From contig OX365951.1 in NCBI GenBank assembly GCA_947247005.1, positions 34,740,899-34,804,898 of the forward strand: DNA of 64,000 nucleotides. Reading direction: 5' to 3'. The DNA is from Spisula solida (taxonomy: Eukaryota > Mollusca > Bivalvia > Venerida > Mactridae). Position 1 is the stretch's first letter; every line of letters starts with the position of its first letter. A model generated the notes under the pieces. The model was not told where the DNA came from. It was given only the letters and a program-made list of their open reading frames with translations, and did not search any database. The translations under genes were made by a program, and so were the position numbers. Of the stretch, positions 34,766 to 48,659 are shown piece after piece.

Positions 34766-37710
34766 CGCCGTACAATCCCACGCGTCCCAATTCTAACAAT
34801 TATTTTAAATCGAACTATGTACGGGACAGTTCTGTTAATCTGGTAGTTGATTGTGGACTGTTGTTACAATATTAAGATTTGATAAAAGTATTCAGTACAA
34901 TTACAACTTTATTTATCTTGCAATTGCTCCACGTGCGATTAGGGTCGGGTTATCAATCGTTTTGTATAATCGGTTGTGGCCTTTATCGTTGTTCGCCTTA
35001 TATATATTCTTATGACGTCTTTCACAACACCAACAGGATAATATTAAGTCAGACAGGGAATGCATCAATCAGCTTAACCAGCCGAGCACAGGAAACATAT
35101 AAACACACAAGGCACAATGCCCCAATTACCCGGGTATGCAGCACTTTAAAACTTTGGCCTTTAAATCGCATATAACTATCACAACATAAAAGCGTCAATA
35201 ACAGTGTAGTAAATACAAAAATGCGTATGAAAGATGTCTTTAGGTTGTGTGTCATTTAACGCTCACCATCAGTTTAATATGTCTAAATAAACAATCCATT
35301 TTGGCTTGTGTTTTCTTTTGAATCAGAATATAATTACATTTTCTGCATGCTAATGCATGCTCAAGCAGAGAGTTAGATCAGACTCAGTTAATATCCACAC
35401 TACATAATTCGCTCATGTCTAACACAAGTGGTATAAAAGCTATTCACAAAGTAACAGTGTCATCCAACATAGCATGCAAATTATACTGTCATTCAAATAC
35501 GATATTGTATTTAATACGCATGTTATGTCTGTACAGTCAAGGTTATATTGCCAATTATTTTCCACAACTATTAGTTTGACCTGAATGTCTGAACTTGAAT
35601 ATAATAGTATTACAAGGTTCCTACGCAGTACTTAATTATGCAAATCGAATTAATGCATATATTTTATTTGTGTTTGCAGTATATCTCGTTCATGATATAC
35701 GTAAAATATTTATTTACAAGCTGGTAGTCACTTTATAATGATAATAATAATACAGACTTCATTTTACGTGGAAACTCATTGACTATATACATGTATATCA
35801 ATCTTCCATAAGATCCTCAACAATGAACAATGAACTACAAAAATAACTATGGATAAAGAAAATTACAATATTTGATATTTTAGCCCATGTGATGTGTCAC
35901 AATATAATTTGACATAAATGTATAAAAGAGTGTCAGTGAAAGGATATGAAAAAAACTAAGGTATATATACCTACAAAACATTTAAAAGTTGACCCGCCCG
36001 CCAGTCTTCATATGTGTCACTTTCCTCCTCTATTTGGAGTTTCCCGTCCGTATGCATAGCTTTGCGTCATAGAACACCAACATCTACAGGTTTTATTTCG
36101 TCGTCAACACGTATGTCACTTACAAGTAGAAACTACGCGCACTTGTATAATGTAGTTACCCGTGAACCCGTACATGTACAAATTCTTTTTCGAAAATATC
36201 TTCAAATATCGTGTCATTCGCCGATGTGCTGTTCAAATCCCCAATGGTGTATGCATGTTTAGCAATGTAGCTGGCTTGTGGACAGTCATTGATTCCATCG
36301 ATGTGCAGCGACACAACATGTGGTATATTACATGTAAATAATTTTTGTTACATAACAAATAAAGTAACAATGAGCAACGTTCATACTGTTTTATGTTGAT
36401 ACACTAATACCCATTAACTCGGATATACCAGACCATGGTTTCAGTCATAATATCCTTAATGCCGCCAATAAGAAACTGCCGCTGTCATACTATTATTATA
36501 ATACAAGTATTAAACAATCATTTACAGCACTTGTCAACGACGGTAAATATAATATAAAAGTTGTACGTAATTTGATTATTATCTCGGCATAACGTATATA
36601 TTATAACGGGTTAAATGCAACAATATTTAAATGACAGTCGTGATGGCGACACTGAGAGCATATTATTGTTTTCATCAACTGCAATTATCGCTGATTGAAT
36701 TATATTAGTGTCTATGTTCATATAATGGAGACAATTGTATACAGTCACACTATATGACAAAATGATGCAGTTCATTGTCATGCTAGATGCATATTTCTAC
36801 GTTTGTACGTCTAATCACAACGACGCATCTTTCTGACAGGGATATAATTCTTTATGATTATATCAACAAAATATCAGAAGATTATTATCGTGAAGGGATA
36901 CGCTTTAAACATCGTGTCAACAAGATACGTAGCCTTCCAGAAAGCATTACATACAAATGACGCTATTGATAACGTACATGAAACGGAGCACTGACAGTAA
37001 ATGTTACGTAACATTAATACTTTAGTATTTTACAGAAAGTTCAGTTACATTTACTTGTAATTTAGTAGATACTATATACTACAATGAGATTAACTGCTAA
37101 TAGTTTATAGATAACGTATGCCTAAACAGAATGATAAATGCTGTTGAGGTAACCCTATAGTGCCCCTCCCTTTGCTGGAAGTCACCGCGCGTCGTTGATT
37201 TTCCAGTGAAAACAAATATCAAAAAATAGTTTTACATAATGATTAAAATACTTAAAAGAAAGTATTATTTGTCCGATATCCTGATACGGCTTCAAGCCGC
37301 ATGTGGACACTGATCAGGACATAATTATGCCTCAATGGCTATACAAGAACAATGACAGCCAACACCTAAAGGACGGTGGACAAAAGCTCCAGCTATCGGG
37401 ATGATGTGTGATGGAAGCCTACTAATAACAAGAAGTACTAGTATGCGGACAATACGACTGCTCCTCCACACCGAGCTTGTTCTGGGTTTAAAGGAGCGAA
37501 ATAGTTGACAAGTGGCACCAAGTTGATAACGTAACTATTGAACTTTATTAGTCTGTGATATTGCTCAGATAAGAATACAAGTACACGAGCACAAAGCAAT
37601 CATTGTATGTTGAAATTTGATGTTTAACGCGAAACAATTCATAGTTTGACGACTAAACATTTAGAGGCTACATTCAGATTATGGTAAAATAATGATAATT
37701 GATTACTCAC

Positions 37711-37788
37711 ACTAGTGATAAGTGTTGTCCAGTAGAGACCGATGAACACAGTCACCAACAACACCAGCGTATGGTGGGTATACATCAT
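37711..37788 (-). CDS. Candidate first exon with signal peptide, Y2 copy
   Basis: The 26-codon minus-strand frame starts MMYTHHTLVLL and ends GLYWTTLITS directly at a GTGAGT splice donor in phase 0. A short N-region, a hydrophobic core (LVLLVTVFIGLYW) and small polar residues at the end are the layout of a secretory signal peptide. The Y3 copy has the same length and donor and differs at 12 bases, half of them silent. Upstream (ctgtgttgttctac) and intronic (caattatca) flanks are also conserved. No downstream exon was found, so the mature protein is unknown. It could equally be a relic duplicated along with its segment. Confidence 0.45.
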
Positions 37789-38547
37789 GTAGAACAACAC
37801 AGAAGTATATCATACAGTATCACTGAATCCCTCTCCGCTTTCACATTCATCTGACTAGAGTCGAACCTTGCCAACTACGTTAATTACATCTACCGTTGCA
37901 AATTACAATATAATATTTTGCATTCACTTCAAAAATCAATACAAATAGTATCATTCTTCCACTCGTTTGTGTCATTACATAAAAACTGTTTTGTCTATAT
38001 AATTTTAAGCAATAAGTAAAGTTGAATCTCTTTCGTTTCTATAGGTTTTTTACCGTTCCATCTACAGATTCAAAGCCAAATTAAATAACGGATACTAATC
38101 TATATTTTGATCAAATATCGCCGTTGTGTCTTACATCTGGTGTATCCGTTTATGGTATATATTGTCGAACTTTCATCTTCAAAGTAAAATACAGACATCC
38201 ACATGTTTGCACTTAATTAGCAATGTTATTTTATAATGTTGTAATACGCATATAAGTCACGTGTCTAGCTGACTGACGTTTCACAATGTATAATCCGGCA
38301 ATTTTTTCTTCAGTCCAATATGTATTCCCGACAAGTGTGAGACAGAAAAAACGGACTCTATTAATACAAATGTGCTGTCACTACAAAGTAACTTTATGTA
38401 ATAAATTGGATATATTTCTACTGATAAAATGAATAATGATAGTATACTGTCACACAGTTAACATGCCACATTAAAGCAGCCTGGACGTATGGTGTTTACG
38501 ATATTATCACGGGGTCTCATCTCTGTCTGAGATTTGGATTTGTCGGT

Positions 38548-38760
38548 GGGAGTCAAACAAAATCGTCCCTTTGGCGCAACAATGTTGTTTCTACCATATT
38601 TGTCAAACGGTAGAAACAGCCTTGTTGTGTCAAAGGTGTGACTCCCGTAGACACTCAACAGTCATCAAGAACGTCGTGTGACTCCCGAAGACACTCAACA
38701 GGCATCCAATATGTCGTGTGACTCACATAGACACCCAACATGCATCCAAAACGTCGAACG
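38548..38760. repeat. Hairpin element plus three minisatellite units (Y2)
   Basis: The inverted arms gggagtcaaac ... ttgtttctacc and ggtagaaacagccttgttgt ... gtgtgactccc form a hairpin. The right end is followed by about three diverged 39-bp units (tagacactcaacagtcatca and similar), homologous to the long array of Y1. Confidence 0.7.
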
Positions 38761-40534
38761 TACGACGTTGATTTAGGCACGATTAGGAGGTTATGTATAT
38801 CAACCACTTGACAGTCATGATTACACATGGTTCACTATTTTATCACTAGGATGTACACGTACTTATATGATGTATCTCAAATCTATAATCAACTATAAAA
38901 ATACAAACTTAAGTGTTGTGTGTGCACACCATTCCAAATATTGTGTTTATTTGTATTACTAAATGAAAAGGTAATTTATTTTTCTGCTATACACTTCAAC
39001 CATACATTCTGGCTTTATGGAGTGTCTGCAATTGTAAATAATATTTTTTATGATCGTGTCAAATATTTATGAATGAACGTTTTACCCACATTCTTTAGGG
39101 ACCGTCGCTTTAAGTATCTCAACAGTTAAAAAAAGATAATTACAGATCGTGGAAAGTGTTGTTATCCACATACTTGACAGATACATTGCCCAAGGTATGT
39201 AAATGATACTCTGTCATTTACAGACCAAAACACTTGAATATTGAAGGATGACTTTATGGCCCACAGATCGCAGTGCACGCGATTATCCAATTAAACACAA
39301 TTAGAAAGTCGAGGTTCTTGTAATCTGGAGGTAAAACATTTCTGAATTAAATAAAACAGATCAGATTTCAATTACTAGGTATTTTTTTAAAAAAATGATG
39401 CTTCACTAAAACGTAAACATTCTTAAATATATTTTTGCTTTATAAACGATAATGTGCTATGCTTTGTGGCATGTATACTTTCAAATGATAAGCACTCTAC
39501 GAACATGTTTTCATCATGATTTAAAATATCAGATGATACATGCATTACCAATGAATACAATAAAGTTTGTCGAAAAACAAAGCGTGTAATTTTACATGTA
39601 CATTGCAATTGTTCTTACTCATGATGACTTAAGTGACCATGAGACCGGGTTGCTCCATTTCTAGGCATTGGTCGAATTGTCGGGGAAAATCATTCCTAAA
39701 TAATACCACAGGAATTTGAAATTCTAGCCATAAAATAGCATAGCCATCCATTTAAAACGCTCTATACATTTATTATACTGTAAGGATGACAACGCATTCC
39801 CCCTCCAAAATATTGAATGAAATACATATAATAGTTCTTCGTCGATTAAGCTGACTTGATAGCGTGTATCTTTTATTTTGTTAGCACTGGCTAGGGGATT
39901 CCAGTTTTGAGTGGGAATACGTTGCCATCCTTTCAGTATAATAAATATAAAGAGCGATTTTGAATGGATCGACAGCTATGACAGTTTATGGATTCATGTG
40001 CCACTTGTTTGATCACTTTGGGAAAGGGTGCACTGTCTAATTGACTATACGGGACTCGTGTGGAGAGCGACTAACGATCAGACGACTATTGTGTAGAAAC
40101 GGTGTCCAATTTCTGAGTCGTCGTTTAGTAATTTACAACAATTAAAAATGGACATTAATTTTGCATTAGCAAAAACGCATAAAAATCACCCGTACGACTT
40201 TTAGTGTAAAAAAAGCAGTCGTTGAGTAATCAAAAGTACCACGGTGTGAAGTAAGAGGAACATCGTATTTAGCACATACAGCTGCAAATCTACAAGGAAA
40301 GATGACTTAAAAACCCATCATCATTATTTGTTCAGCAATTTAATATCTACACATATGTGTGAAACTTAACTACTAACAAATTACTAATAAATGTCTAAAT
40401 AACGCTTTCATGAATCCCCGAATGCACTTAATAATTTAATATATGTGTAATGAAAAAGAACAGATGAATGTGTTTGTGTATATTTATACTTCCAGTGCAG
40501 ATATATATATTGTATGATATGATGAATGAACATT

Positions 40535-40622
40535 TCGTCGTTTTGACGATCAAGGTTGTATCTATACATACCATTGATTATAGACAAATGATAGGTACAA
40601 TTTTGCCGCACCAAAGAGACGA
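40535..40622. mobile_element. Second hairpin element in Y2
   Basis: Inverted arms gatcaaggttgtatctata / ggtacaattttgccgcacca, related to the hairpin at about 38,548; the orthologous hairpin in Y3 is at about 53,160-53,258. Confidence 0.5.
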
Positions 40623-40783
40623 TTCGTATGAATAAGAGACGAAATTAAATAGCATTTATTACCGAAATTACAGTGAACCGCAACAAACATTGTTCACTAG
40701 TTTTGAGTTCTTATTGGTAAAAATAGCGAACAATTGATGTAACGATTCTAAAGCGTGCTAAAGCGGGATAACCCATGTGGACT

Positions 40784-41033
40784 AGGGTACTGTTTTATCA
40801 AAGGACTTACGGAAATCGTAAACTTACGATCAAATTTAAATTCTTTATAATTTGGTTACAATTTTAAAGTTGATAAATGGAGCTGCCATACTAATAATGA
40901 TTCAGTTGATGATTTCCTATAAACCATATCAGTCACCAATTTGCAGTTGTTAATGAATTATAAAGAATTTAAATTGGATCGTAACTTTAAGAATTTCGTA
41001 AGTGCATGCGCAGCTTTGATAAAACAGTACCCT
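40784..41033. mobile_element. 250-bp TIR element in Y2
   Basis: Termini agggtactgttttatcaaag / ctttgataaaacagtaccct are inverted, with further pairing inside (acttacg...cgtaagt; aatttaaattctttata / tataaagaatttaaatt). The element is absent from the matching place in Y3 (about 53,460). A related, more decayed copy lies at 56,533-56,777. It has no coding capacity, and I could not confirm a target duplication. Confidence 0.75.
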
Positions 41034-41949
41034 GCACACTATGAACTGTTTGAGTACCTGACCAATTTATACACCTACTAAATCGTATCCGTCGATAACA
41101 GGTCAAATTGGTATTAGCAAATTTAAACGATTTACTCTCCGAGACATAAACAATTTATTTAAATCCTTATCTTTTTAAATCAATTTAAACGATTGAAATT
41201 GTAGACAATACCTCTTAATCAAGTCGATGCACATTTCTGTTGGAATTATCAAACTAACTCTTAATAGTATTATTTTCTTATGGAGATATGTTTCAATTTA
41301 CCCCCTTCTGGTTTCACAGTAACGAATGTCTTTACGTGTGTATTGTTTTCTTCATTTTCTGGAATTCTCGGAATGTTATGTTGACAAAGTTAAATACATG
41401 GGATTCTTGATAAATGTGAAATGGTCATTATTCATTCAGTTAAATGTTAAATCATTTAACTTTAACAAACCATTTCACTGCACGGATTTACCCCCAATAT
41501 CACACAATAAAACCTCTCCAAAGCGACCAATCACTAACTGAACAATCGATCTTGATGAAAACAGTAATATGATACACGTATACTTCAAAAACCAACGTCT
41601 ACACTGTCAGTCGGAATTATTCAAAATAATTAGACCCCATGTCCTGTGGAAGGTTTCTTTGGTACGTATACTTGTAGTCTGTGTAGGTGCTTGTTTTAAA
41701 TTATTGTCCGGGAATCTGGATTGTGAACGGATGTAAAAACTAGCTATTCCTTGGTGTCAATTATCTCGCAATTTAAGACGAATGTTATCACAGCGTATTT
41801 ATAAACATAATTACTGTTTATTTCTTGCGACGCAATATAAATCAACTTGAATGACTATTTGTGGATAAAAACACCTTTAATTTCCGGTCACTGTATGACT
41901 TATTGGGAAGCTATATGAGTCTATGTGTAGGACTTCTTGCGATAACCGT

Positions 41950-42045
41950 TTATATACAGTGTACTGTAAAAGCATTTATTTTCGCGAGGCTAAATGTTTG
42001 CGAATTTCTAATTTGGAAGTCGTTCGCGAGGGCTTTAATCTTTGT
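41950..42045. mobile_element. Partial CTGTAAAAGC-type element in Y2
   Basis: tactgtaaaagcatttattt continues as cgcgaggctaaatgtttgcg, matching the left terminus of the 754-bp element at 55,090, but only about 95 bp are present; no right terminus follows. Confidence 0.6.
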
Positions 42046-44589
42046 TTGATTTGTCCATGATAGAGCATGGTTAGCTGTATAGCACCTATATGTTGTTACA
42101 CTGCACAGTTGTGATAATGAGACATTGAGATTCCGTGCATTAGTCTGATTAATATGAGTGACATAAATAATTATTTTATGCGGTACGCGTTAAAAGAAGC
42201 GAAGTGATCCGTTTAGTACTAGTAAATTACATGTCATGAGTTTTCGTCACAGTACTTCGTTAACATGCAGATAAGGTAGCTAGAGGCATGAAGCGAAAAG
42301 CTAACACTTCAAAGGTGGGCGGTATCTCCAATGCCATGAATAGTGTTCAAAGCATTACTAATATCTGGGCGTATTAATATTATACAATATTCAGTAAAAA
42401 TAGTAACTGATTTACTCATAGCACAAACTATGAGACATTTTATCCGCCCTTCACGTATTTTCTCATATTCACATAAAACATTATTATTTGAAGTCAAAGA
42501 GGCGATCTAACGTACATTTGTTTCTTATCTACCGATGCAATATTTCAAAATTAAAGTGCATACACTATGTATCAACATTTAATACATAAACAACTCTTTT
42601 CTGTGGTATATTTGAGGTGTTTTATTCTTGAAAAGACATGCTATTTCAGTTAAATGTCTCTGAATGCTACGGGCCCGAGTTCAGTTTATTTCTGGAATTT
42701 ATAATTATCCATCACTGCATTTTTTATGTAAAACCTGATAATTCGTGGGAGCTTATTGACAAATACTTTTAATAGTTTCATATTAACAGAACAACGAAAT
42801 CTTTATTCTAATTGAACAAATTTTAAACAATATGTTTAGTTTTTTCAAAGCCTCCTTTGAGAACTAATTATAAAGCCATTACGTTGACTTTCAGCCAGTT
42901 AAGACGTTTATTGGTAACACTTAAATCGTTGTTAATATAATTAAATATGACTGTATAGTTATTATGCGAAAAGCTAGCACTTCAAAGATGGTCGGTATTT
43001 TTAACATCATGGTGGTGATTTAAGCATTACTAATATCTGGGCGTATTAATATCATGCAATAATGACTAAAAATAGAAACTGATTTACTCATGCATGTAGC
43101 ACAACCTAAGACATCATATACTCGTAATATCCGCCCTGCATAAACACTTTATTTTTCTCAATACTAAAACATTATCATTACATACTCCGACAGAAGGCGA
43201 TCAAACGTACAAATGACTCTTGTCTGCGAATGCATATTTTCAAAATTGAAGAGTATATATGAGCCAGTTTCTAGAAAAACCTGCTATAATGACATTATGT
43301 AATTATTATTATGTAACAATGTTTATAAAAGCTCTAAAATCAGAAAAATACGTATCTATTGATTCTACTTTAAGTAATTTACCAATATAGTATTATATCA
43401 TAGATTTAATTTCACATGGATTATATCGAAATCACATACTTCTTTGCTATTGTGACCAACGCCGGAATTGTGCTCCGATTGAGAAAAACGAGGAGTTCGT
43501 TGTTCAAAACAGAAGTAGCCTTTCTCTGAATGCAAACACTTTTATTTTGATATGTATTTTTAAAATTTAAACATAATATCTAGCACATGATACAACTTTG
43601 AACAATTTATGTCAAGAATTGATCATATGGTGTAATTATGAAATGTTTGTTACAGTGACGTCGAATAACGATTGCGACGTCACACAAAAAGCACCCAATA
43701 GGGACTCTTCAAAAAGAGCTGTAACTGTCTTAAAATTCAAGATATTAACAAAATTTATTTTGCATTTTGCTTCATTAATATTATCCTTTAAGACTATGGA
43801 AAATCTCAAAATCAATATTTTTGTCAAAATAGCAGGTTTTCCTGGAGACTGGCTCAAATATTAAATATAGAAGTTAGAATCCATTAAATTTTTTATGCTA
43901 TCAATAAATTATATAGAGTTTTGTTCTTGGAAAGACATGCTATTTTAATCACGCTATTATAGTTAAAACTTAAAAGTCTCTGTGTACCTCTGCGTGGCTA
44001 AGGCCTGTGTCTATATATAACAAATTCAGTCTATAGCTGGAATTTATAATTCTTCTATACTGCATTTTTATGTAAAACATGATAATACGTGGGAGTTTAT
44101 TGACAAATAATGTTAATAGTTTCATATTAACCGAACAACGGAGTCTTTGTTCTAACTGATAGAATGCCAAACAATATGTTTAGTTTTTTTCAAAGCCTCC
44201 TTAGAGAACTAATTATAAATAAAATCCATTACATTGACTTTCAGCCAGTTACGACGTTTAACATTTGGTAACACTTAAATCGATGAAAAGATAATAAAAA
44301 TATAATATTGGTCGGCATCTGTTGAATGGGTTCACTTAAAGAGGTTATTATATCATGTTTAAGGGGCTTATCAACTAGTATATTGCATTTCACGAAAGTT
44401 ACAGCAATTATTTGATACGGCCTACATTACAGATCAGTTACATTGCTTATCACAGAAATAAATTAAAACTAGATATAAAAGAATGTTGTACATTACAATG
44501 AGATGCAATAAGCTGCAACCTGTCTGTCACGTCTGGATATAAAATCACGATAAGGCATGGATGATAGTTGGCGCACAGATAGAAATAAG

Positions 44590-45200
44590 AAATAAGAGGG
44601 ACATGGGGCCATAAACACTCACTTGAGTACATTGTATTTTTGCATACTATTATTAGTAAGTTGTTCATATAAAGCATAGTCTTTGACACCAGGTTATCCA
44701 TTGCAACTTTTCCTAGATTTTTACAGAGATAAACAGCGTAACCAACAACCAAGAACAAGTCAAATGGCCGCTTCTTTGATTAGACATAGTGGACCTATTT
44801 TTGACCCGATTGCGAACTCGGTCTTACCTTCACAGAGACACATATGGATACAATATGTTTGTGTTATCAACATAATTTTTCTCATGACACACCCTCTCAT
44901 CAGGGCCAGCAAATGTATCATGTAATTATAAAATCTGAATTTGCGTTCGACTGAGAGCATTTGTCACTGCCTAATTGCACATTTCTTATTATTATGACCT
45001 CCGTCGTCGTTTAAATGGACCTCTAGTGACATAGGTGACCTAATTGCGAAGCTATGTGTGAAAAAGACATAATTATATACTGACAATAATGAATAAAACA
45101 GGTCTAAACGGTGGCTCATAGGGTTGTGTAGAAGATATTCCTTAAATAGGCCTTAGCTAAATCGGCCATTGTTTTCAAAGACACATTTCATGTATTGTCA
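44590..45200. other. Spacer between Y2 and Y3
   Basis: No gene recognised. Overlapping open frames of 80-102 codons on both strands (44,450-44,960) have no recognisable features and do not coincide with any Y3 frame. Confidence 0.4.
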
Positions 45201-45203
45201 GAA

Positions 45204-45425
45204 TGTTGACTTTTACTCCGCATTTGTTTGACTGACTGAGGCAGCATGCTGTCGGAGTAGGTTGTGTTTTTGTAGCTGTAAAGGTTTATGTCTTGTTCAT
45301 TTTTATTTTATTATTCTTACTGTACTTGTTACCTAAGAGTTGTTGTGCGTGTTTTAACGTGTCTTTCGTGCTCTGCTGTTTCTGTTTAGTGCTACTATTC
45401 CAGTCTGATGTGTTATTATCTTTTT
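45204..45425 (+). mobile_element. Retroelement 3'-tail fragment before Y3
   Basis: tttgactgactgaggcagca and tagctgtaaaggttt through cttgttcatttttattttat match 12,533-12,760 and, more weakly, 24,470-24,700. Only the tail of the element is present. As at Y1, it lies just left of a Y segment. Confidence 0.6.
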
Positions 45426-46088
45426 AAACGACATATGATTGTTTTGTTTACAAAGCCATTTAAGGAACTCGCTATTGGAAATCAGGTCTTATCAGTTTCG
45501 CTCGCCGGATTCGTTGATTTATGAGAGGCAATGAGTAATATATAACGGTTGCAATATAACCCGCGTCCCAATTCTAACAGTTGTTTTCAATCGAACTATG
45601 AACGGGACAGTTTTGTCAATCTGGTAGTCGTATGTGGACGGTTGTTTCAATATTAAATTTTGATAAAGTATTCAGTACAATTAAAACCTTATCTATCATA
45701 AAATCAATGTAAGATCTATCGTTTTGTGACACTATAATCGGTTGTGCCATTTATCATCAACCTTAGATATACTTATGACGCCTTTCACAACACCAAGCAA
45801 GCTCAGGGTTTGAAAACGTTGGCTTTTAAATCCAAACCTAAAGCGTCAATTACACTGTAGTAAATACAAAAATGCGTATGAAATATGTCTTTAAATTGTG
45901 TGGAATTTAACGCTCACCACCAGTTTAATATGTCTAAATAAAAAACGCATTTTGGCTTGTAAGTGTTTTCTTTTGCATCAGAATATAATTACATTTTGGG
46001 CATGCTAATGCAAGCTCATGCAGAGAGTTAGATCAGTCTCAGTCAATATCTACACTACATAATTCGCTAATGTCTAACACAAGTGGTA

Positions 46089-47127
46089 CAAGTCAAATAG
46101 TTCCTGTGAGCAAATGATGTACCGACTTCATTTGACTGTGAATTTACAGGATCCTCGACCTTTTATCTGCATAATTCAACAGCTGATGTGTATAAAATTA
46201 AGCATGAAATCTCAAAATTGTGAAAAAATAAGCGCGATAGGCAGGTAGCTTTCAAATTGGAAAAACTATATGCACGATGATTTGACATACAAAATTTATC
46301 AACAAATTGTTAAATAACTTCATGTATAACAAACCAATTTTCAAGACACATAATTGCATATTATGACTCCCTTGTTCCATATAATATTTATATTCTTTTA
46401 AATAAAACCTCGTATCAGTCCAAGGTATTATCATAAGACATGTTTTCAGTGTTCAACAAAATCAAAGATCATAAACCAATTCCGATAATTCCTTGACAAT
46501 AGACATTTAGAATTTTAAGTCTCTGAATAGACATTAACACTGAATGGTAATTCTCCTTATATGACTCTGGAGACCAAAAGAAACTGTATATGTTGTTAGT
46601 CTTATCAAGGGAAACAACCAACACTTATTTTACCCGCTGATCCTAAAAAAAAATCCGAAAAATAATTTACGGAGCGAAGTGCAGGGTACGAAATTTGTTG
46701 AGTAGGAAAAAAATATTCAGGACGAACGTTGGGAAGTGGTACGAAAGAGTTGAGTATGAAACGTTAGCGAAGAATTTATCCAACGATAAAACGATCTAAA
46801 CTCGTGTTTTATACTCTTTTAAATCGAGTTGTGTGTATATTTTTATCGTAGGGACAATTTTGTAGTTCTTTCTAAGAATTTCGACTTGCCCGGGCCAACA
46901 TACGACGCCCATCTTTTTGCGTAAGATAACCTATTTTCGTTCAAGAAAAAATGAAATCTTGTAACGACCGGTGTGATAAGTCTGGTTCACGACATTCTTA
47001 CAAAATGCATCTTTTTTTTTATTTTTTTTTTGAAATCGTAAACCATCGAGAACAGGTCACGTGCCCCTCCATGGACGTTTTACTTAAGGCTATCCAATAT
47101 ACCTGCTCGCTCAAGCTCGCAGGTAAT
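46089..47127. mobile_element. 1.04-kb block present only in Y3
   Basis: Y1 and Y2 read acacaagtggtataaaagct without a break; Y3 has about 1,040 bp between acaagtggta and ataaaagct, with ggta at both junctions (possible 4-bp duplication). The block begins caagtcaaatagttcctgtg and ends caagctcgcag. It contains A/T homopolymer-rich sequence near 47,010-47,030 and no recognisable coding sequence or inverted termini. Confidence 0.55.
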
Positions 47128-48659
47128 AAAAGCTATTCACAAAGTAACAGTGTAATCCAACATAGCATGCAAATTATAATGTCAATCAAATACGATATTG
47201 TATTTAATACGCATGTTATGTCGGTACAGTCAAGGATATATTGTCAAGGTCATTTGTGGATGTAAACTGCACAACACACGAACCATGTACGGATGACACT
47301 CTCTTGTTCAAGAGACATGTATTTACCAATACTATTAGTCTGACCTTTGTGTCTGACCCTGAATATATTACAAGGTTCTTACGCAGTACTTATGAAAATG
47401 TTCGTAGGAAAGTCGTACCATTGAATATAGTTTATATTTGGAGTATAATTCGTGCATAATATCGTGTCCTAATACAGGTCACTTTAAATGTTGACCCGCC
47501 CGCCAACATCTTCAAATATCCAGCACTTCGCAACTGCGCTGTTGAATTCCCGCCAATGATGTAAAATGTGTATTGTAATGTGGCTTTAGTTCATTTTCTC
47601 GTTCTGGTGGGTGTTTGGCATTATGTCGTGTAATTGTGTTATGTGTTGTTTTTGTGTTTCCTGTGCTCGGCTGTTTAAGTTGAGTGCTGCATTCCTTGCC
47701 CGATTGTTTATTTTATTTTTATTGAAGGTCGTTGGTTCTACCGAGGTGCAGCAACATACCACGTGGTATCTACCATGTGATGTAAATTGTTACATAACAA
47801 GTAAAGTAACAATGAGCAACGTTCATACTGTTTTTGTGTTAACAAACGAATAACCATTAATTCTGAGATATCAGACCATAGCTCCTATCATAACGTCCCT
47901 AAATACCGGCAATATGAAACTGCTGCCGTCGCACTATTATTATGATACCATCATTAAACTATGACAATCATTTACAGCGCATATCAACGACGGTAAATAT
48001 AATATAAAAGTTATAAGTAATTTGATCATTCTCTTGGCATACCGTATAACGTGTCAAATGCAACAATATTTAAATTACTGCCGTGATGGCGACACTGAGA
48101 GCATATTATTATTTTCATCAACTGCATTTATCGCTGAATGAATAACATAAATGCTTGTGTTCATATATTATATTGGAGACAATTGTCCACAGTTACAATA
48201 AATGACACAATGATGCAGTTCATCGTCAAGCTAGATGCATATATCTGCGTTTATACGTCTAATCACAACGACGCATCTTTCTGACAGGAAAATAATTATT
48301 TACGTTTATATCCAAAAATTATCAGAAGATTATTATTTTGAAGGGATACGCTTTAAACATCGTGCCAACTGGATACTTATCCTTCAAAAAATATAACATA
48401 CGAATTACACTGTTGATAACGTACATCAAAAGGAGTACTGACAGTAAATGTAACGTAACATTAATATTTAGTATCTTACATAATATGCGTGAATCCAAGT
48501 CATTCTTCAGTAATATTCACTTGTAATTTACTACAAAGAGATTAGCTGTTGATAGTTTATAAACTTTGCAGCTCAGGTAACCCTATATATATTGCTCCTA
48601 CCTTTGCTAGAAATCACCACGGATCGTTGATTTTCAAAAACTCAATAAATAATTTTACG

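Larger units (their letters stand above)
34770..44590. repeat. Segment Y2, second copy of the large repeated segment
   Basis: Colinear with Y3 along its whole length, from cgtcccaattctaaca (34,785; Y3 45,566) to gtctggatataaaatcacga (44,530; Y3 56,310), and with Y1 for 35,282-39,400. It includes the signal-exon candidate (37,711-37,788), about three minisatellite units (38,634-38,760), two hairpin elements and a 250-bp inserted block relative to Y1 (about 35,733-35,985). An internal tandem duplication is seen: sequence starting gcgaaaagctaacac at about 42,293 restarts at about 42,966, and the block ending acacttaaatcg at about 42,928 recurs ending near 44,282. Confidence 0.88.

Noticed and set aside
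36000..36310. Possible downstream exon of the signal-exon gene in Y2 (minus frame reading INDCPQASYIAK)
   Set aside because: Y1 meets a stop soon after the shared part, Y3 is interrupted by another repeat, and the acceptor AG is not conserved in Y2.
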